Origin: a virus
Direction: 5' to 3' (one strand)
Length of the DNA: 23,782 bases
Virus record (IMG/VR): IMGVR_UViG_3300033146_006520
Location: 1 to 23,782 of that record
Part shown: piece after piece, positions 21,940 to 23,782 of the stretch
Layout of the letters: each line of letters starts with the position of its first letter
Numbering within the stretch: the first letter of the stretch is position 1
Program-made: the position numbers and the translations under genes
Notes under the pieces: model-generated
Database searches by the model: none
What the model was told of the DNA's origin: nothing
What the model saw: the letters and a program-made list of their open reading frames with translations, nothing else

Positions 21940-23138
21940 AATTGCCGCCTCTTTTCCATTAATTTTAAATATTTTTTATAAGCAGTGCTCTTATGTTGCG
22001 AAAAACTTAATCCTTTACACCAATAATCATTTCTAAGCAATGCTTTACATATTCTGCGCCATGAAGGAACTTTTTTGTCAGCTTCATCTTTAGGATCAGC
22101 TTCATCAGGTATTAAACCATAAGAATAACCTCGACATTCCCACCAATGAAGAAAAACAGCTATTTTATTTTCATAATGATTTCTTGTTTTCGCTGGCATT
22201 GATGCTAATAAAAGTTCAGCAAAACTTTTCCAAGTATGACCTGGAGGTTTGTTTATTTTTATTCGGCCTAATATGTTACCTGTTTCTTGGGCATATAATG
22301 CGCCTTGATTAGCTCCATTCACTCTTGCAATAATTTTCCCCCAAGTTTCTGGTTCTATCACATGAAATAACCATAAACCTTTTCTTTGGTCGTCACCATA
22401 AGGTTGGCAAATTCTCATTTGATCAATAGTTAAACCAGCTTGATACATACGATCATATAATTGATTATATATTTTTTTAAATTTATTTAAATAAATCCAA
22501 TCATCTTTTGTTTTCCAATCATATAATGGATAGATATTATAAAGATATTTCCCGCACCATGTAGTCCAACATTTATTATCAATTGTTGTTTTTTTAGTAG
22601 AAGTAATAGTTCGCCAACGATTCAAACTTTCGGTCGTTCTTATTCCGACAAAACATGCTGTTAATTTACTTTGACTATACCAATGACCAAATTCAGGCAC
22701 AAATTCTTCAAATTCCATTCCATGTTTGAAAAATGGGAAATAATTTTGATCAGTTATTGCAATATCAGGAGGTTGCCGTACCCAAATTTCTTTTTTTGCT
22801 TTATCCCAACAAATCCATTGTGGTTGATATTGTGAGACCGCATTGCGAAGATTTATAGGAAGTGCAATCCAAAATGGCTCAATATTATTTTTATAAAGTT
22901 CAAAACATTCTTTAATGTGATCTATTGTCAATTTATATTGTGCTTCAAGATCAACAAAAAGAAGACCAATTTTTTTATTGCGTTTAATAGCTTCATCCAT
23001 TACAAGGTGAAGCATACATGTCGAATCTTTCCCCCCACTATAACTTAAATAAATACGTGGGAAATTATCAAATACCCAAGCAATTCTCTGTTTGGCAGCC
23101 TCCAAAACATTTATGCCGAGATATTTTTTGTCAGCCAT
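21924..23138 (-). CDS. IbrA-like PP-loop ATPase (PAPS reductase family, DUF3440)
   Basis: 404 residues. The PP-loop YSGGKDST (33-40) defines the PAPS reductase/ATP pyrophosphatase group, which adenylates substrates in sulfur and tRNA chemistry. Length and the C-terminal region (TWCGKYLYNIYPLYDWKTKDDWIYL, IEPETWGKIIARVNGANQG, GHTWKSFAELLLASMPAKTR) agree with IbrA rather than with CysH; LTACFVGIRTTESLNRW resembles the IbrA/DUF3440 'G.R..ES..R' motif. It pairs with the ParB-like gene. Related PP-loop proteins (DndC) take part in phosphorothioate DNA modification, so DNA modification is one option; sulfur metabolism is another. Confidence 0.88.
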   Translation of the reverse strand: MADKKYLGINVLEAAKQRIAWVFDNFPRIYLSYSGGKDSTCMLHLVMDEAIKRNKKIGLLFVDLEAQYKLTIDHIKECFELYKNNIEPFWIALPINLRNAVSQYQPQWICWDKAKKEIWVRQPPDIAITDQNYFPFFKHGMEFEEFVPEFGHWYSQSKLTACFVGIRTTESLNRWRTITSTKKTTIDNKCWTTWCGKYLYNIYPLYDWKTKDDWIYLNKFKKIYNQLYDRMYQAGLTIDQMRICQPYGDDQRKGLWLFHVIEPETWGKIIARVNGANQGALYAQETGNILGRIKINKPPGHTWKSFAELLLASMPAKTRNHYENKIAVFLHWWECRGYSYGLIPDEADPKDEADKKVPSWRRICKALLRNDYWCKGLSFSQHKSTAYKKYLKLMEKRRQLWKLI

Positions 23139-23503
23139 TCCTTAACCTCATCCTCTGATATTTTTTTTATATTTCCTTCATTATCAACTTCAATAAAATA
23201 TCTTAATGTTCTTTTCCAAGAAACTTTTTCTTTCACATCATAAATTTTGCCAGATTCTAATTCAAAATAAGCATAGATGCCTCTGCTTCCTCTATTATTT
23301 GATTTAGAATAATCTTTTTTGCCACGTAAAAATAATCTTTTAAATTTATATTTCTTATCAAAGCCAATTATTTTGGCGACAAAATAAGGTGTGGGTATTT
23401 TTCCAAAACTTCCTGGCATAATGTTTTCCATTATCTTTTTCATTGCCCGAAACATTGAATATGAATCAGAACCAATTAATTCCATTTTAAATTGAGCTAA
23501 CAT
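23111..23503 (-). CDS. Hypothetical protein upstream of the IbrA-like gene
   Basis: 130 residues, not recognised. Basic, beta-rich middle (TPYFVAKIIGFDKKYKFKRLFLRGKKDYSKSNNRGS) and a strand-rich end (GIYAYFELESGKIYDVKEKVSWKR...RYFIEV). GGAGG 7 nt before ATG 23503 supports this start over an internal ATG. It overlaps the IbrA-like gene by 28 bp, so it may be the third member of that module. Confidence 0.7.
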   Translation of the reverse strand: MLAQFKMELIGSDSYSMFRAMKKIMENIMPGSFGKIPTPYFVAKIIGFDKKYKFKRLFLRGKKDYSKSNNRGSRGIYAYFELESGKIYDVKEKVSWKRTLRYFIEVDNEGNIKKISEDEVKEWLTKNISA

Positions 23504-23739
23504 TTTTCTTCCTCCATCAATTTTTTTAAAATGAAAATTCTTTGATCGTCTTTAAAAAGAAAACCGCCGGCGTCAGTATTAGTCAACGCCGGCAGTCCAT
23601 CTGCATACCAAACGCCGATCGAGCCATTACTTGCAGTACCAACAGTTACGTAAGAAAATTCTTGGTTTGTAGGATCGATCTCAAATTTCAATTTCAGTCC
23701 AACTTCGGAAAATTTTTGAACTGGGATTTTTTTTATCAT
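23497..23739 (-). CDS. Small hypothetical protein
   Basis: 80 residues, not recognised. Beta-like sequence with Gly/Ser/Thr (GLKLKFEIDP, YVTVGTASNGSIGVWYADGLPAL) and a charged helical end. AGGGGGG lies 8 nt before the ATG. First gene of the visible transcript and overlaps the next by 7 bp. The remaining bases to the window edge hold no recognisable feature. Confidence 0.65.
   Translation of the reverse strand: MIKKIPVQKFSEVGLKLKFEIDPTNQEFSYVTVGTASNGSIGVWYADGLPALTNTDAGGFLFKDDQRIFILKKLMEEEKC
23503..23532 (-). repeat. Shared translation-leader repeat, copy 3
   Basis: About 30 bp, matching copy 1 over ATTGATGGAGGAAGAAAAAT. Here it also encodes the C-terminal KKLMEEEK of the upstream gene, which suggests the other copies are remnants of such a gene end moved together with the ribosome site. 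Confidence 0.65.
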
Positions 23740-23782
23740 CGTTTTTGCCCCCCTGAAAATTTAGATAGAATATCAAACACAA

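Noticed and set aside
1-23782. Integrase, attachment sites, insertion sequences
   Set aside because: No tyrosine or serine recombinase motifs, DDE transposase, terminal inverted repeats with target duplications, or tRNA fragment were found.

Overview
The window is a low-GC stretch (roughly one third G+C by eye) of a tailed-phage or prophage genome. All convincing genes lie on the minus strand, so the biological order runs from the right edge to the left. Genes are packed with 4-30 bp overlaps, Shine-Dalgarno sites are strong, and the standard genetic code reads cleanly. A terminase pair, a portal protein, a RecT/exonuclease pair and a replication initiator identify it as viral. No integrase, repressor, capsid, tail or lysis gene is visible, so prophage versus lytic virus cannot be decided. 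The host is probably a low-GC bacterium; I cannot name it.

In transcription order: (a) 23739-21421, two small genes, an IbrA-like PP-loop (PAPS-reductase-family) protein and its ParB/IbrB-like partner; (b) 21369-18535, a run of small early-type genes: a YopX-like paralog pair, two zinc-ribbon proteins, one secreted protein and several unknowns; (c) 18510-16153, recombination: RecT, a PD-(D/E)XK exonuclease overlapping it by 85 bp, and a coiled-coil phage protein; (d) 16149-12593, accessory genes: a repeat protein with W-x-x-G/GPA units, two paralogous RecU/Hjc-like nucleases (one with a destroyed active site), an octapeptide-repeat solenoid resembling ice-nucleation proteins, a Trp-rich partner and a small membrane protein; (e) 12548-12380, a promoter followed by a GC-rich, three-way-junction RNA ending in a U tract; (f) 12344-10141, replication: an initiator whose gene carries two arrays of 11-bp direct repeats (likely the origin), a G39P-like helicase loader/inhibitor, a zinc protein and a small unknown; (g) 10140-9610, a gene-free AT-rich segment with inverted repeats and a plus-strand promoter-like site; (h) 9609-3747, a six-gene cargo: radical SAM-SPASM, a cytidylyltransferase-GT2 fusion, an SDR sugar epimerase/dehydratase, an unknown, a DAHP-synthase-family enzyme and a zinc/TPR methyltransferase; (i) 3772-1, packaging: small terminase, large terminase and portal.

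The most unusual parts are the sugar-nucleotide/glycan cargo wedged directly against the small terminase gene, the structured RNA upstream of the initiator, the 11-bp iteron arrays, and the octapeptide solenoid. The cargo genes read as a coupled pathway: a 3-deoxy sugar acid is made by an aldol-type synthase, a nucleotide sugar is activated and transferred by the two-domain enzyme, and the glycan is tailored by SDR, radical SAM and methyltransferase. The target could be the host envelope or the virion; this is inference.
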